This document shows positions 8,802 through 17,018 of a stretch of 39,211 nt of DNA, piece after piece. The DNA comes from Opitutia bacterium Tous-C1TDCM. GTDB taxonomy: Bacteria; Verrucomicrobiota; Verrucomicrobiia; Opitutales; Opitutaceae. Below the pieces are notes generated by a model. It saw only the letters and a program-made list of their open reading frames with translations, searched no databases and had not been told where the DNA came from. Every line of letters begins with the position of its first letter. Position 1 is the stretch's first letter. A program made the position numbers and the translations under genes. Location: assembly GCA_002288455.1 (NCBI GenBank), contig NEUS01000024.1, positions 1-39,211 of the forward strand. Reading direction: 5' to 3'.

Positions 8802-9521
8802 TTGATCCCGACCGCCCCCGCCGGCACGGTGGCGCCGATGCCCGCTCCCGTCCCTTCGTCCCGGCCCGCCGCCGTGCGGCAGGAGATCCGTCCGGGCGCG
8901 TGGCTGGATGCGCGGCGGGCCCTCTGGCTCGCCGAATTCCGGTGGCTGGTCGTGGCGGACCTGCACTGGGGCTATGCGCAAAGCCACCGCGCGCGCGGCA
9001 ATCTGATGCCCCTGTGGGGCGATGCGGAGCTTGCGGACCGACTCGACGCCCTCGCGGCCGACTATGCGCCGGCGGCCATGGTGTGGCTCGGCGACAGCGT
9101 GCATGCGGCCGAGGGCGCCGCGGCGGCGGAAGCCTACCTCGCGCGTTCGGCCGTGCCGGTCACGGTCCTCGCCGGCAACCACGACCGCCGCTGGGCCGGC
9201 GCGGTGCAACGCACGTTGCGCGCAGGCCCTTGGTTTTTCCACCACGGCGACCGCGACGAACCGGTGCCGACCGGCTGCACGGAAGTCGTCGGCCACCACC
9301 ATCCGGCGGCGCACCTGGAGGCCGGCCCGGGCTCGCGGCTGAAGTTTCCCGCTCTGGCCGATTCCGGTTCGCGCCTGATCTTGCCGGCGTTTTCGCCCTG
9401 GGCGGCCGGCACGGCATGGAACGAAAGGCGCGCCCCCGGGGACGCACTTTGGGTGATCGCACCGCACCGCATTTTTCCGCTGCCCATTTCTCTCCGGCCC
9501 GCCGAGGCTCCCGCGCCATGA
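8802..9521 (+). CDS. pdeM: Ligase-associated metallophosphoesterase (PdeM-like endonuclease)
   Basis: A calcineurin-like phosphoesterase of the ligase-associated type. Metal-binding motifs are in the expected order: VADLHWGY (D-x-H), VWLGDSVH (GD), VLAGNHDRRW (GNHD), HHGDRD, and VVGHHHPA (GHxH). Members of this family are manganese-dependent nucleases or phosphodiesterases and accompany Lhr-core helicases. The start is uncertain. A TTG at 8802 has a good Shine-Dalgarno GGAGGG at 8791-8796 and gives 239 residues, while the ATG at 8838 (227 residues) and a GTG at 8829 have no visible ribosome site. The TTG is chosen on the ribosome-site evidence. The stop overlaps the next gene's ATG (ATGA), so the cassette and the DUF3108 gene are probably co-translated. 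Confidence 0.88.
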   Translation: MIPTAPAGTVAPMPAPVPSSRPAAVRQEIRPGAWLDARRALWLAEFRWLVVADLHWGYAQSHRARGNLMPLWGDAELADRLDALAADYAPAAMVWLGDSVHAAEGAAAAEAYLARSAVPVTVLAGNHDRRWAGAVQRTLRAGPWFFHHGDRDEPVPTGCTEVVGHHHPAAHLEAGPGSRLKFPALADSGSRLILPAFSPWAAGTAWNERRAPGDALWVIAPHRIFPLPISLRPAEAPAP

Positions 9522-10342
9522 TTGCGCGTTTGGTCATTCTGCTCGCCGCGGCGGGTCTCGTTTGCCTGCCCTCGGCCGCGGCGCCGCTGCCCCTGCAGGC
9601 CGGCGAGCAACTCAACTACCGGGTCTCCTGGACCGTCGTCCCGGGCGCCGGCGAGATCAAGGTCGCCGCCGCGAACGATCCGGCCGCTGCCGGCCGGCTG
9701 CTGGTGACGACCACGACGACGACGCGCCGGCTCGCGAAACTGCTGCTGCCCTTCGAGGCGCGGGCGGAGTCGACCTTCGATCTCGCCACCGGAAAACTGC
9801 TCGCGTTGCAGGAACGGTCCGCGACGCGCGGCAAACAGCAGGAGCACTCGGTCGCCTTCGATTACGCGGCGCGCCTCGCCACCTACACGAAAACACAGCC
9901 GCCCCAACCTCCCCGCGGTCTGCCCATGCCCGAGGGCGATCCCGCGGATCTCATCATGGCGCTGCTGCAAACGCGGACCTGGAACCTGCAGCCCGGCGAA
10001 AAGCGCGACGCCCTCGTGCTCTTCGACGACGATTTCTACGAGCTCACCCTTTACGCGCTGCGTTTCGAAAAACTCCGTACCGGCCTGGGCGAATTCAACA
10101 CCCTCGTGCTCGAGCCGCGGATGGAAAAAGGTCCGCCCAAGGGCATGTTCAAACGCGGCAGCACCGTACGGGTCTGGATCGCCCAGGACGAACGCCGGCT
10201 CCCCGTCCGCTTCGAGGTCGAATTCAAAATCGGCACCGGCACCGCCACCCTCGATTCGTACGAGCCGCCGGCCGCGACCACGGCCGCACCCGCGGCCGCG
10301 CCAGGTGCCGCCGTTCCCGATGCGCCGCGTGCTGGTTCTTAG
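9518..10342 (+). CDS. DUF3108-family exported protein
   Basis: A 274-residue protein with a signal peptide (MIARLVILLAAAGLVCLPSA, cleavage near residue 22-24). The mature region begins LQAGEQLNYRVSW and continues with GDPADLIMALLQTRTWNL and LGEFNTLVLEPRMEKG, the pattern of DUF3108 periplasmic beta-strand-rich proteins of unknown function. An Ala/Pro-rich tail ends it. The ATG overlaps the phosphoesterase stop by 4 bases, and the C-terminal codons overlap the start of the glycosyltransferase gene. This places an envelope protein in the same transcription unit as a DNA repair cassette. No catalytic residues are recognisable. A role at the cell envelope with the following GT9 enzyme is a guess from position. 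Confidence 0.85.
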   Translation: MIARLVILLAAAGLVCLPSAAAPLPLQAGEQLNYRVSWTVVPGAGEIKVAAANDPAAAGRLLVTTTTTTRRLAKLLLPFEARAESTFDLATGKLLALQERSATRGKQQEHSVAFDYAARLATYTKTQPPQPPRGLPMPEGDPADLIMALLQTRTWNLQPGEKRDALVLFDDDFYELTLYALRFEKLRTGLGEFNTLVLEPRMEKGPPKGMFKRGSTVRVWIAQDERRLPVRFEVEFKIGTGTATLDSYEPPAATTAAPAAAPGAAVPDAPRAGS

Positions 10343-11204
10343 GGGCGGCGCCCTCGGCGACTTCATCGTCACTTTGCCCGCCTTGGCCGCGCTCCGCGCG
10401 CGTTGGCCCGCCGCCCGCATCGAACTCGTCGGCAACGCCACCGCGGCCGCGCTCGCGAAAAATCGCGGTTGGCTCGACGCCGTGCATCCGCAGCACGAGG
10501 CCCGATGGGCGGGACTCTACGGCGCCGGTCCGTTGGCGCCCGAGTTGGCCGCTTGGCTCGGGGACTTCGACCTCGTCGTCAATTTCTGGCCCGATCCGGA
10601 CGGGGAACTGCAACGGCGTTTCCCCCTGCACCCGCGGCAAACCTTCCTGACGGCGGCGGCCTGGCCCGTGTCCGCGCCGGCGGCGCAGCACTACCTCGAT
10701 GCGCTCGCCCCCCTCGGGTTGGGCGCGGTCGAACCGAGAACCGCGTTGCTGCCTTTGCCGGGAATTCCCCCGGCGTCGGACTTCGCGCCGATCGTGATCC
10801 ATCCCGGCAGTGGCTCGCCGCGCAAGAACTGGCCGGCCGCGGCGTGGCGGCAGCTGATCCGCGAACTCGGCCGACCCGTTGCGCTGGTGCTCGGCGAAGC
10901 GGAAGCAGCGCACTGGAGCAACGACCTCCCTCCCCTTGCCGCCGTCTGGCGCCAACCCGAGCTCGAGACCTTGGTGGCCCGCCTCGCCGGCGGCGGGCTG
11001 TTCCTCGGCCACGATTCCGGCATCAGCCATCTCGCCGCCGCCTGCGGGCGGACCTGTGTGCTGCTCTTCGGTCCGACTGATCCGGCGATGTGGGCGCCGC
11101 CGTTTTCCGCCGTCACGGTGTTGCGCCGCGGCGACACGTTGGAACAGCTCAGCGTGGCGGAGGTGCTGGCGGCAGTGCGGGCCACGCCGTTTGCGCCAGT
11201 GTGA
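10320..11204 (+). CDS. Glycosyltransferase family 9 (heptosyltransferase-like)
   Basis: A 294-residue GT-B fold enzyme. The N-terminus MRRVLVLRGGALGDFIVTLPAL is the hallmark of ADP-heptose:LPS heptosyltransferases. The C-terminal nucleotide-sugar half shows IHPGSGSPRKNWP and FLGHDSGISHLAAA with LLFGPTDP. The family transfers heptose or related sugars to lipopolysaccharide core at the inner face of the inner membrane. Donor and acceptor here cannot be told. An alternative GTG start lies 15 bases upstream; the ATG at 10320 is preferred because it starts the conserved beta-strand. The gene begins inside the end of the DUF3108 gene, and its 3' end overlaps the convergent mpg gene by 56 bases. Confidence 0.88.
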   Translation: MRRVLVLRGGALGDFIVTLPALAALRARWPAARIELVGNATAAALAKNRGWLDAVHPQHEARWAGLYGAGPLAPELAAWLGDFDLVVNFWPDPDGELQRRFPLHPRQTFLTAAAWPVSAPAAQHYLDALAPLGLGAVEPRTALLPLPGIPPASDFAPIVIHPGSGSPRKNWPAAAWRQLIRELGRPVALVLGEAEAAHWSNDLPPLAAVWRQPELETLVARLAGGGLFLGHDSGISHLAAACGRTCVLLFGPTDPAMWAPPFSAVTVLRRGDTLEQLSVAEVLAAVRATPFAPV

Positions 11205-11718
11205 ACCGCCACGGCTTCGCCGCCCAAACCGGACCGGCGTAGTCGACCCCGACGCGCGGTCCGGCGGAAATCGCGCCGCGCGGAATCCGCAAACCGCGAT
11301 CTTCCAGCCAGAGCCCGGAAGCCGGATCGAGCGCGGAGCGCGCGTTGAAGCGCCGATCGATCTCCAGTTGCCGCGTGAGCCGGCCCGGTCCGATCGCACC
11401 GGCCACGCCGCGGATCAGCACCGCCGCGGGCCAGCCGGCGGGCCCGACGACGAGGTTCAGCATCTCGTGCACGCCGTAACACAAATACACATACCAGCAG
11501 CCGCCGGGCTCGTACATCACGGCGGTGCGCGCGGTAAGGCCCACCCGTGCATGGCACGCGAGGTCGCGCTCCCCGTCGTAGGCTTCCGTTTCGACGATCA
11601 ACCGCGCCTCGGTGCGGCCGTCCGCGAACCGCCGGACGAGATGCTTGCCCAGAAGACCGCGGGCCAGCGCCACCGTTTTCTTCCGCTGCAATTCTTTCGC
11701 TTCAACTCCGGCAGGCAT
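11149..11718 (-). CDS. mpg: DNA-3-methyladenine (alkyladenine) glycosylase, AAG/Mpg family
   Basis: A 189-residue enzyme of the AAG fold that excises alkylated purines in base excision repair. It shows GLLGKHLVRR, the active-site ETEAY segment (general-base E45, intercalation-region Y47 by analogy with human AAG), TARTAVMYEPGG, WYVYLCYGVHEMLN and ISAGPRVGVDYAG. Length is typical of bacterial members. The start at 11718 gives MPAGVEAKEL. It is transcribed towards the DNA repair operon and overlaps the GT9 gene tail-to-tail by 56 bases, and it is divergent from the MFS gene with only 27 bases between starts. Its position next to a ligase/exonuclease/helicase cassette suggests a shared DNA-repair neighbourhood, but on opposite strands. 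Confidence 0.93.
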   Translation of the reverse strand: MPAGVEAKELQRKKTVALARGLLGKHLVRRFADGRTEARLIVETEAYDGERDLACHARVGLTARTAVMYEPGGCWYVYLCYGVHEMLNLVVGPAGWPAAVLIRGVAGAIGPGRLTRQLEIDRRFNARSALDPASGLWLEDRGLRIPRGAISAGPRVGVDYAGPVWAAKPWRFTLAQTAWPALPPAPPPR

Positions 11719-11745
11719 CCGGTATGGATTGCACCTTCCCGTCCC

Positions 11746-13167
11746 GTGAACGCAACCGCCGCGCGCACCGCTGCGCTCCAATCCAAGGCCGACCTCGCCC
11801 GCTCCCTCCGTCTCAGCACGGCGGAGGGCGTGATGGCCATGCCGATTGTGACGATGTCGCTGCCGGTAAACGTCTTCATGACCGCGCTGGTGGCGAAGGC
11901 CTTCCCGCTCCCGAAGACGACGATCGGACTGATCTGCGCCCTGCCGTTTCTCGGCAACTTCCTGCAGATCTTCATCGCGCCGTTTCTGGCCCGCTGGAAA
12001 CCGCCGAAGATCGTCTCCATTTCCGCCTCCGTCGGCCATCTGCTGGGCTGGTCGGTGCTCGGCGTCGCGCTCCCGTGGTTGCAGCGCGAAGATCCCGCCG
12101 CGGCGGGCCGCTGGTTGATCGTCTGGTTTCTGGCCACGAGCTGCTTCGGAGCCGTTTCCGGCGTGTCGTGGAACGCCTGGGTCCAGGAATGGGTGCCGCC
12201 GCGCATCCGCGGCAAATACTTCGGCCGGCGCAACGGCACGGTGCAGTTCTCCACGCTCACCTTCATGCTCGTGGCCGGCTGGTCGCTCGCGCAATGGAAC
12301 TACGGCATCCGCGTTTTCCAGGTGCTGATCGCCGGCGCCGTCGCGATGCGGATGTGCTCGCTCTATTGGCAATGGATCAGCCCGACGCGCCCGTCGCGCG
12401 AAACCGCCGCCGCCGCGTTGCCGTTGCGCGAACAGGTGCGGATCGTCCTCGGCTCGAGGTCGCTGCTCGTCTTCATCGCCTTCGGCGCGGTGTGGTCTTT
12501 CGCGGCCAATTGCTTCGGCCCGTTCTACCATCTCTTCATGTTCGACCAGCTCGGCTTGTCCGCCTTCGAAGTCGGCCTGCTCTCGACGTTGGCGCAACTC
12601 AGCGGCGCGCTCGCGCTGCCGGCCTGGGGCCATCTGCTCGACCGCTACGGCAACAAGTCGGTGATGACGTTCTCGCTGATCCTTTGGCAGCTGCAGAATT
12701 TCCTCTGGTGCTTCCTCGAACCGGACAACCGGAATCTCCTCTATGCGATGTGGATCTGGGGCGGCGCCACGAGCGCGGGCTTCATCCTCGGGCAATTCAC
12801 GATTCTGCTGCGGCTGATCCCGGTCGAGGCGAAGAACTTTGCCATCGGCGTAAACCTCGCGACGACGTCGCTCGTGGCCGCGATCGCACCCGTGACCGGC
12901 GGGGCCGTCCTGACGTGGGCGCTGACCCGTTGGACGGATGTATTTGCGGTGCACTATGTCTGCTTTCTGCTGCAACCCGTGCTCGCGCTGGCCGGATGTT
13001 TCTTGCTGCTGCGCGTGCATGAACCGCAGGCGAGTCCGCTCACGATGGTGTTCGGCGCGATGCGCAACATCCGCACGCTGAGCGGCGTGTTCGGCCTGAG
13101 CTTCCTTGTGAACTACGTCTTCTACCGGCAACAGAAGGAACGCCCGACCCCGCCGCCCCGCCGATGA
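11746..13167 (+). CDS. MFS transporter
   Basis: A 473-residue polytopic inner-membrane protein with about twelve hydrophobic segments. The loop between TM2 and TM3 region (FLARWKPPKIV), a RIRGKYFGRRN cytoplasmic loop and a second-half LLDRYGNKSVM loop are major facilitator features. The substrate is unknown. The start is set at GTG 11746 (MNATAARTAAL); the frame is open upstream but that region is the mpg gene on the other strand. An ATG at the first membrane segment would give a slightly shorter protein. The 3' end overlaps the PfkB kinase by 4 bases (ATGA), so the two may act together, for example in sugar uptake and phosphorylation, which is inference. Confidence 0.85.
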   Translation: MNATAARTAALQSKADLARSLRLSTAEGVMAMPIVTMSLPVNVFMTALVAKAFPLPKTTIGLICALPFLGNFLQIFIAPFLARWKPPKIVSISASVGHLLGWSVLGVALPWLQREDPAAAGRWLIVWFLATSCFGAVSGVSWNAWVQEWVPPRIRGKYFGRRNGTVQFSTLTFMLVAGWSLAQWNYGIRVFQVLIAGAVAMRMCSLYWQWISPTRPSRETAAAALPLREQVRIVLGSRSLLVFIAFGAVWSFAANCFGPFYHLFMFDQLGLSAFEVGLLSTLAQLSGALALPAWGHLLDRYGNKSVMTFSLILWQLQNFLWCFLEPDNRNLLYAMWIWGGATSAGFILGQFTILLRLIPVEAKNFAIGVNLATTSLVAAIAPVTGGAVLTWALTRWTDVFAVHYVCFLLQPVLALAGCFLLLRVHEPQASPLTMVFGAMRNIRTLSGVFGLSFLVNYVFYRQQKERPTPPPRR

Positions 13168-14084
13168 CCGCCGCCGCTCTCTTCACGCTCACCGGCAATT
13201 TGCTCGCCGAACGCACCCTCGAATTCGAACGCTGGGCGCCGGGCCGCACCCAACGCGCGGTCGCCGCCAGCTTCCAGGTCGGCGGCAAGGGCATCAACGT
13301 ATCCAAAATGTTGTCGCGCCTCGGCGCCGCCAACACCGCCCTCGCCTTCGCGGGCGGCGCCGCCGGCGCGGAATGCACCGCCTGGCTGCGCGCCCGCGGT
13401 TTCGCCGCCGAGTTGTTCGCGACGACGGCGGCGACGCGCAGCGGCACCGTGGTGCGTTCCCGCGACGGCACCGTCGGCGAGACAACGTTTCTCGGGCCCG
13501 ATGTCGCGCCCGACGCCGCGGCGATCCGGGCCGCCGCCGCCTACCTTGAAGCCCAGCCCGACGGCGCGGTGCTCGCCGTGTGCGGCAGTCTGCCCGGCTG
13601 GGCCGATGCGGCCTTCGATCCGCTGCGCGCCGCGCTGCGCCGCTGGTCCGCGCGCGGCGTCCTCGTGGCCGACACCTACGGGCCGCCGCTGCCGTGGTTT
13701 GTCGCGGAATCGGGCGCGACGCTCATCAAGATCAACGCCGACGAATACCGCGCGCTCGGCGAGCCGGGCGACCTCGCGGCGAGTCTCGATGCGGCCGTTG
13801 CCGCGCGGCCGCGGACGAGTTGGGTCGTCTCCGACGGCCCGCGCTCTGTCTGGCTCGCCGGTCGAGGGCAACCGGCGGCGGCGGCGACACCGCCGGCGAT
13901 CCGGGAAGTTTCCGCCACGGGTTCGGGCGACGTGTTGCTCGCCGGAATCTTGTTTGCGCTGCACGTCCGGCGAGTGGATTTGCGCTCCGCGGTGGAGTTC
14001 GCGCTGCCCTTGGCGGCGGCCAACGCGGCCCACCCCGGCGTCGCGGAATTTCCGCTGCCTGCGGTGCCGGAGATTTCCAAATAA
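13164..14084 (+). CDS. PfkB-family kinase, 1-phosphofructokinase-like
   Basis: A 306-residue ribokinase/PfkB-fold sugar kinase. The N-terminal [16 protein letters not shown] and [16 protein letters not shown] resemble 1-phosphofructokinase/tagatose-6-phosphate kinase proteins, and [11 protein letters not shown] carries the catalytic base D256. The predicted reaction is ATP-dependent phosphorylation of a sugar phosphate. The exact substrate is not decided by sequence, and no PTS genes are nearby, which weakens a standard FruK role. It overlaps the MFS transporter stop by 4 bases and ends 47 bases before rplU. Confidence 0.85.
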   Translation: MTAAALFTLTGNLLAERTLEFERWAPGRTQRAVAASFQVGGKGINVSKMLSRLGAANTALAFAGGAAGAECTAWLRARGFAAELFATTAATRSGTVVRSRDGTVGETTFLGPDVAPDAAAIRAAAAYLEAQPDGAVLAVCGSLPGWADAAFDPLRAALRRWSARGVLVADTYGPPLPWFVAESGATLIKINADEYRALGEPGDLAASLDAAVAARPRTSWVVSDGPRSVWLAGRGQPAAAATPPAIREVSATGSGDVLLAGILFALHVRRVDLRSAVEFALPLAAANAAHPGVAEFPLPAVPEISK

Positions 14085-14088
14085 ATCC

Positions 14089-14118
14089 TTGCGTTCACTT
14101 CCGCCGAACCGCTTATTC
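14089..14118 (+). promoter_or_regulatory. Candidate promoter of rplU-rpmA
   Basis: TTGCGT (14089-14094) and TTATTC (14113-14118) are separated by 18 bases in the AT-richer gap between the PfkB kinase and rplU, leaving a leader of only about 7 bases before the ATG at 14132. The -10 match is weak, so this is tentative. The segment TCCTTGCGTTC here nearly matches TCCTTGCATTC upstream of the tRNA-Ala gene. Confidence 0.35.
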
Positions 14119-14131
14119 CGCAGTTTTATTT

Positions 14132-14446
14132 ATGAAAGCGACCATCAAAACCCAAGGCCAGCAGTTCACTGTGTCCGAGGGAGACATTCTGACCGTTAAC
14201 CGCTATCCCGGCACCGAAAAAGGCGCGATCGTCGAGATCAAGGACGTGCTCGCGGCCGGCGAAGGCGAGAGCTTCAAGGTGGGCAAGCCGACCCTCGCGG
14301 GCGCTTCCGTTTCCGCCACGATTCTCGAGAACAAGCGCGGCGACAAGGTCATCGTTTTCAAGAAGAAGAAGCGCAAGGGCATGGAGCGCAAACGCGGCCA
14401 TCGCCAGGAGCTTTCCGTGATCAAGATCAATTCCATCAACGCTTAA
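14132..14446 (+). CDS. rplU: 50S ribosomal protein L21
   Basis: A 104-residue protein of normal L21 length: [18 protein letters not shown] at the start, [21 protein letters not shown] in the basic rRNA-binding half. It is the usual partner of L27, 13 bases downstream, and both join the large ribosomal subunit. No SD is obvious before the ATG (AGTTTTATTTATG), which fits a very short leader. Confidence 0.97.
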   Translation: MKATIKTQGQQFTVSEGDILTVNRYPGTEKGAIVEIKDVLAAGEGESFKVGKPTLAGASVSATILENKRGDKVIVFKKKKRKGMERKRGHRQELSVIKINSINA

Positions 14447-14459
14447 GGAGAACCAAGTC

Positions 14460-14705
14460 ATGGCGCACAAGAAAGGTCAGGGCACATCTTCCAACGGTCG
14501 CGACAGCCACTCCCAGCGTCTGGGCGTGAAGGTCTTCGGCGGCCAATCGATCCTCGCCGGCGGCATCATCGTCCGCCAGCGCGGCACGAAGCTCCACGCG
14601 GGCAAGAACGTCGGCATGGGCCGCGATCACACCCTGTTCGCCCTCGAGGCGGGCACGGTCAAGTACGACAAGGTGCACCGCAAGGTCGCCGTCGTCACGG
14701 CCTGA
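14460..14705 (+). CDS. rpmA: 50S ribosomal protein L27
   Basis: An 81-residue L27. The N-terminus [16 protein letters not shown] starts directly with the mature sequence that reaches the peptidyl-transferase centre, without the cleavable extension of Firmicutes. [22 protein letters not shown] is diagnostic. An AAGGAG ribosome site at 14445-14450 overlaps the rplU stop codon, so translation of the two is probably coupled. Confidence 0.97.
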   Translation: MAHKKGQGTSSNGRDSHSQRLGVKVFGGQSILAGGIIVRQRGTKLHAGKNVGMGRDHTLFALEAGTVKYDKVHRKVAVVTA

Positions 14706-14730
14706 TCCGGTTCGATCGTTTTGTCTTTCG

Positions 14731-14763
14731 CAGGCCGGTCCTTCGGGACCGGCCTGTTTGCTT
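14731..14763 (+). terminator. Rho-independent terminator of rplU-rpmA
   Basis: An 11-bp perfect stem (14731-14741 with 14746-14756) closes a TTCG tetraloop and is followed by TTTGCTTT. It lies 25 bases after the rpmA stop. A textbook intrinsic terminator. Confidence 0.92.
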
Positions 14764-14818
14764 TCCACTTTGCCCGCAGGCTTGCCCGGCCCCGCGCCCC
14801 CCCGCCACCGTCGGAAAA

Positions 14819-15166
14819 ATGTCCGATCGCCTCGCCGAACTCCGCCGCCAACGGGCGCTCGTCCAGTCCCATCTGACGTGGCTGGATGCGGAGATTGCCC
14901 GCGAGTCCGGCGCCGCCCCGGCCGGCGCAGCACCGGCGGCGGCGACCCATCCGCCCGCGCTCCCGGCCTTGACGCCCGCGTCGAGCTTCGAAGATCCGCC
15001 GCCCATGACGCCGGTGGCCGACACGATCCTTCAGGAATATCGCGTGCCGGAGACGGCGCTGAAGAGCGATGTTCGCAAAGGCTGTTTCCTCTACTTCCTC
15101 GCCGCGCTGGCCGCCGTCGCCGTCGGTGTCGTCCTCCTCTACTTGCTGATCCCGGGCCGACGCTGA
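14819..15166 (+). CDS. Small membrane-anchored protein of unknown function
   Basis: A 115-residue protein not recognised as a known family. Residues 1-29 are a charged amphipathic helix, possibly coiled coil (MSDRLAELRRQRALVQSHL). Residues about 31-52 are an Ala/Pro-rich linker. One strong hydrophobic segment near the C-terminus (CFLYFLAALAAVAVGVVLL) is a single membrane helix, giving a tail-anchored arrangement with most of the protein probably cytoplasmic. It follows the ribosomal terminator and precedes a receiver-domain gene by 48 bases on the same strand. Confidence 0.65.
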   Translation: MSDRLAELRRQRALVQSHLTWLDAEIARESGAAPAGAAPAAATHPPALPALTPASSFEDPPPMTPVADTILQEYRVPETALKSDVRKGCFLYFLAALAAVAVGVVLLYLLIPGRR

Positions 15167-15214
15167 CGCGGTCCGCTTCCGGCGGATAAATCTGCTGGTA
15201 ATCGTCGGACAACC

Positions 15215-15940
15215 GTGGAACTTAACAAGTCAGGCGCGCCGCTCCAGAGCGCTTGCCGAGCCGCCGTGAGCCCCGAGCAGTACCACCGCATTCTCGAATC
15301 CCTCGACCAAGCCCTGAAGGTCATCCAAGGAGCGTCGGCGGAATTGTCGGAACAGGACCGGGAGTTCTTGCTGCAACTGGAAATTCTCCGGTCGCGCATT
15401 TTGCGGGCGGAGTCCGGCCATCCGTTCCCGCCCCGGCCGGTGCCCACCCTCGAATCCGATTCAGCCTCCCCGTTTGCCGCGCTCCGGGCCGGAGCGGAGC
15501 CTCCGCCGCGCTGCGACCGGCCGAGGCTGCGCGTGCTTTTCGCCGACGACCATGATTCGGTCCGTTCGATTCTGCGGGCGCTGCTGCTGGCCGAAGGCGA
15601 CATCGAGATTGTCGGCGAGGCGCTCAACGGTCCCGACGCCGTCGATCAGGTCCGCGCGACCAAACCCGATCTCGTCATCATGGACCTGAACATGCCGGGC
15701 CTCGACGGCATCTCCGCGACGCGCGAGGTGTTGCGGATCAGCCCGGCCACGCGCGTGCTCGTCTTTTCGGCGAACCGCGATCCGGCCAGCGTGCAGAAGG
15801 CGGAAAACGCCGGAGCCAGCGGCTACATTTTCAAACCGGCGACCCGCGCCCTGCTGATCGGCGCGCTGCGTGCCGTGCAACGCGGCCGGACGGCCTTCCC
15901 GGAGCGGACCAATCCCTACGCCCCGCGCTCGATCAGCTGA
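15215..15940 (+). CDS. Receiver-domain response regulator without a recognisable output domain
   Basis: A 241-residue protein. Residues about 107-228 form a CheY-like receiver: acidic pocket in LFADDHDSVR, phospho-acceptor D157 in VIMDLNMPGLDG, then LVFSAN and YIFKPA with the conserved Lys. The receiver resembles NarL-type receivers, but only about 13 residues follow and there is no DNA-binding helix-turn-helix. The N-terminal 100 residues hold a helical segment (ILESLDQALKVIQGASAEL, EFLLQLEILRSRIL) and a Pro-rich linker, and may be the interaction or output module. The GTG at 15215 is chosen; other GTG codons downstream are possible. The 3' end overlaps the convergent pheA gene by 8 bases. 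No histidine kinase is nearby. Confidence 0.8.
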   Translation: MELNKSGAPLQSACRAAVSPEQYHRILESLDQALKVIQGASAELSEQDREFLLQLEILRSRILRAESGHPFPPRPVPTLESDSASPFAALRAGAEPPPRCDRPRLRVLFADDHDSVRSILRALLLAEGDIEIVGEALNGPDAVDQVRATKPDLVIMDLNMPGLDGISATREVLRISPATRVLVFSANRDPASVQKAENAGASGYIFKPATRALLIGALRAVQRGRTAFPERTNPYAPRSIS

Positions 15941-17018
15941 CCGCCGGATAGCTGCCGAGCCACTTCACGAGCGGGCAGAATTTCTTCAGCTCCATCAGCG
16001 CTTCCTTCATCGCCGGGTCCTCGTAGTGGCCGGTGACATCGAGGAAGAAATAGTAATCCCACGGCCGTTTCTTGCTCGGACGGGATTCGATCTTCGAAAG
16101 ATTGATACCCCGTTCCGCGAGCGGCATCAGCATTTTGAGCAGCGCCCCGGAATGCGAGGCCGCCTCGTCGCCGAGCGAGACCAGCAGGCTGGTGAGATCC
16201 TTGCCGGCGCCGACGGGACCGGTGGGTTGTTTGCCGATGACGAAGAACCGCGTCGTGTTGTCCGCCTTGTCCTGGATGTTCCGCACCACCACCGGCACGT
16301 CGTAATGCTCGGCGGCCAATTCGCCGGCGATCGCGGCGGTGCCCGGTTCCTGTTTCGCCAATTGCACCGCGCGCGACGTGCTGGGCGCGTCCACGAGCTG
16401 CGCGTTGGGCAGATGGCGCTGCAGCCAATGGCGGCATTGCGCCAGCGCCTGGTCCTTCGAGTACACGCGCTCGATGTCCTCGAGCGCCGAGTTGGAAATG
16501 AGGGCGTGGTTGATCTCGAGGTAGATCTGCGCGACGATTTTCACGTCGCTCTCGACGAAGCTGTCCAGCGCCTCGCGGACCGACCCCTCGGTGGAATTCT
16601 CGATCGGGATCACGGCGTAGTCGGTCTCGCCTTTCTCCACCGCGGTGAAGATGTCGCTCACCGTCGGCATCGCGTGGTAGTCGACGCTGGCGCCGAACTT
16701 CTTCATCGCGGCCGCGTGCGTGTTGCTGGCCTCGGGCCCGAGGTACGCGATGAGCAGCGCCTTTTCCAACGCGATCGCGGCCGACATGATCTCGCGGTAA
16801 ATGGCGTGCAGCGCCTCGTTCTTGATCGGGCCGGAATTGCGGCCGGACACCTTGCGGAGCACGGCGTCCTCGCGCTCCGCGGCATAGATCTGGCCGCCCG
16901 TGCTGCGCTTCACTTTGCCGATCTCGGCGGCGAGCGTGAGGCGCTGGTTCAGCAATTCGACCAACTGCCGGTCGATGACGTCGATTTTCTCGCGGATGGG
17001 GCCGAGGTCCATGGTCAT
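15933..17018 (-). CDS. pheA: Bifunctional chorismate mutase / prephenate dehydratase (P-protein)
   Basis: A 361-residue enzyme converting chorismate to prephenate and then to phenylpyruvate for phenylalanine synthesis. Residues about 1-90 are an AroQ-type chorismate mutase (IREKIDVIDRQLVELLNQR, KVKRSTGGQIYAAERE). Residues about 92-270 are the prephenate dehydratase (IAYLGPEASNTHAAA, VIPIENSTEGSV, NTTRFFVIG with the catalytic Thr). Residues about 280-361 are an ACT domain with ESRPSKKRPWDY, the usual phenylalanine-binding feedback site. The start at 17018 is supported by an ATGA overlap with the scpB stop, so the two are translationally coupled. Confidence 0.95.
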   Translation of the reverse strand: MTMDLGPIREKIDVIDRQLVELLNQRLTLAAEIGKVKRSTGGQIYAAEREDAVLRKVSGRNSGPIKNEALHAIYREIMSAAIALEKALLIAYLGPEASNTHAAAMKKFGASVDYHAMPTVSDIFTAVEKGETDYAVIPIENSTEGSVREALDSFVESDVKIVAQIYLEINHALISNSALEDIERVYSKDQALAQCRHWLQRHLPNAQLVDAPSTSRAVQLAKQEPGTAAIAGELAAEHYDVPVVVRNIQDKADNTTRFFVIGKQPTGPVGAGKDLTSLLVSLGDEAASHSGALLKMLMPLAERGINLSKIESRPSKKRPWDYYFFLDVTGHYEDPAMKEALMELKKFCPLVKWLGSYPAVS

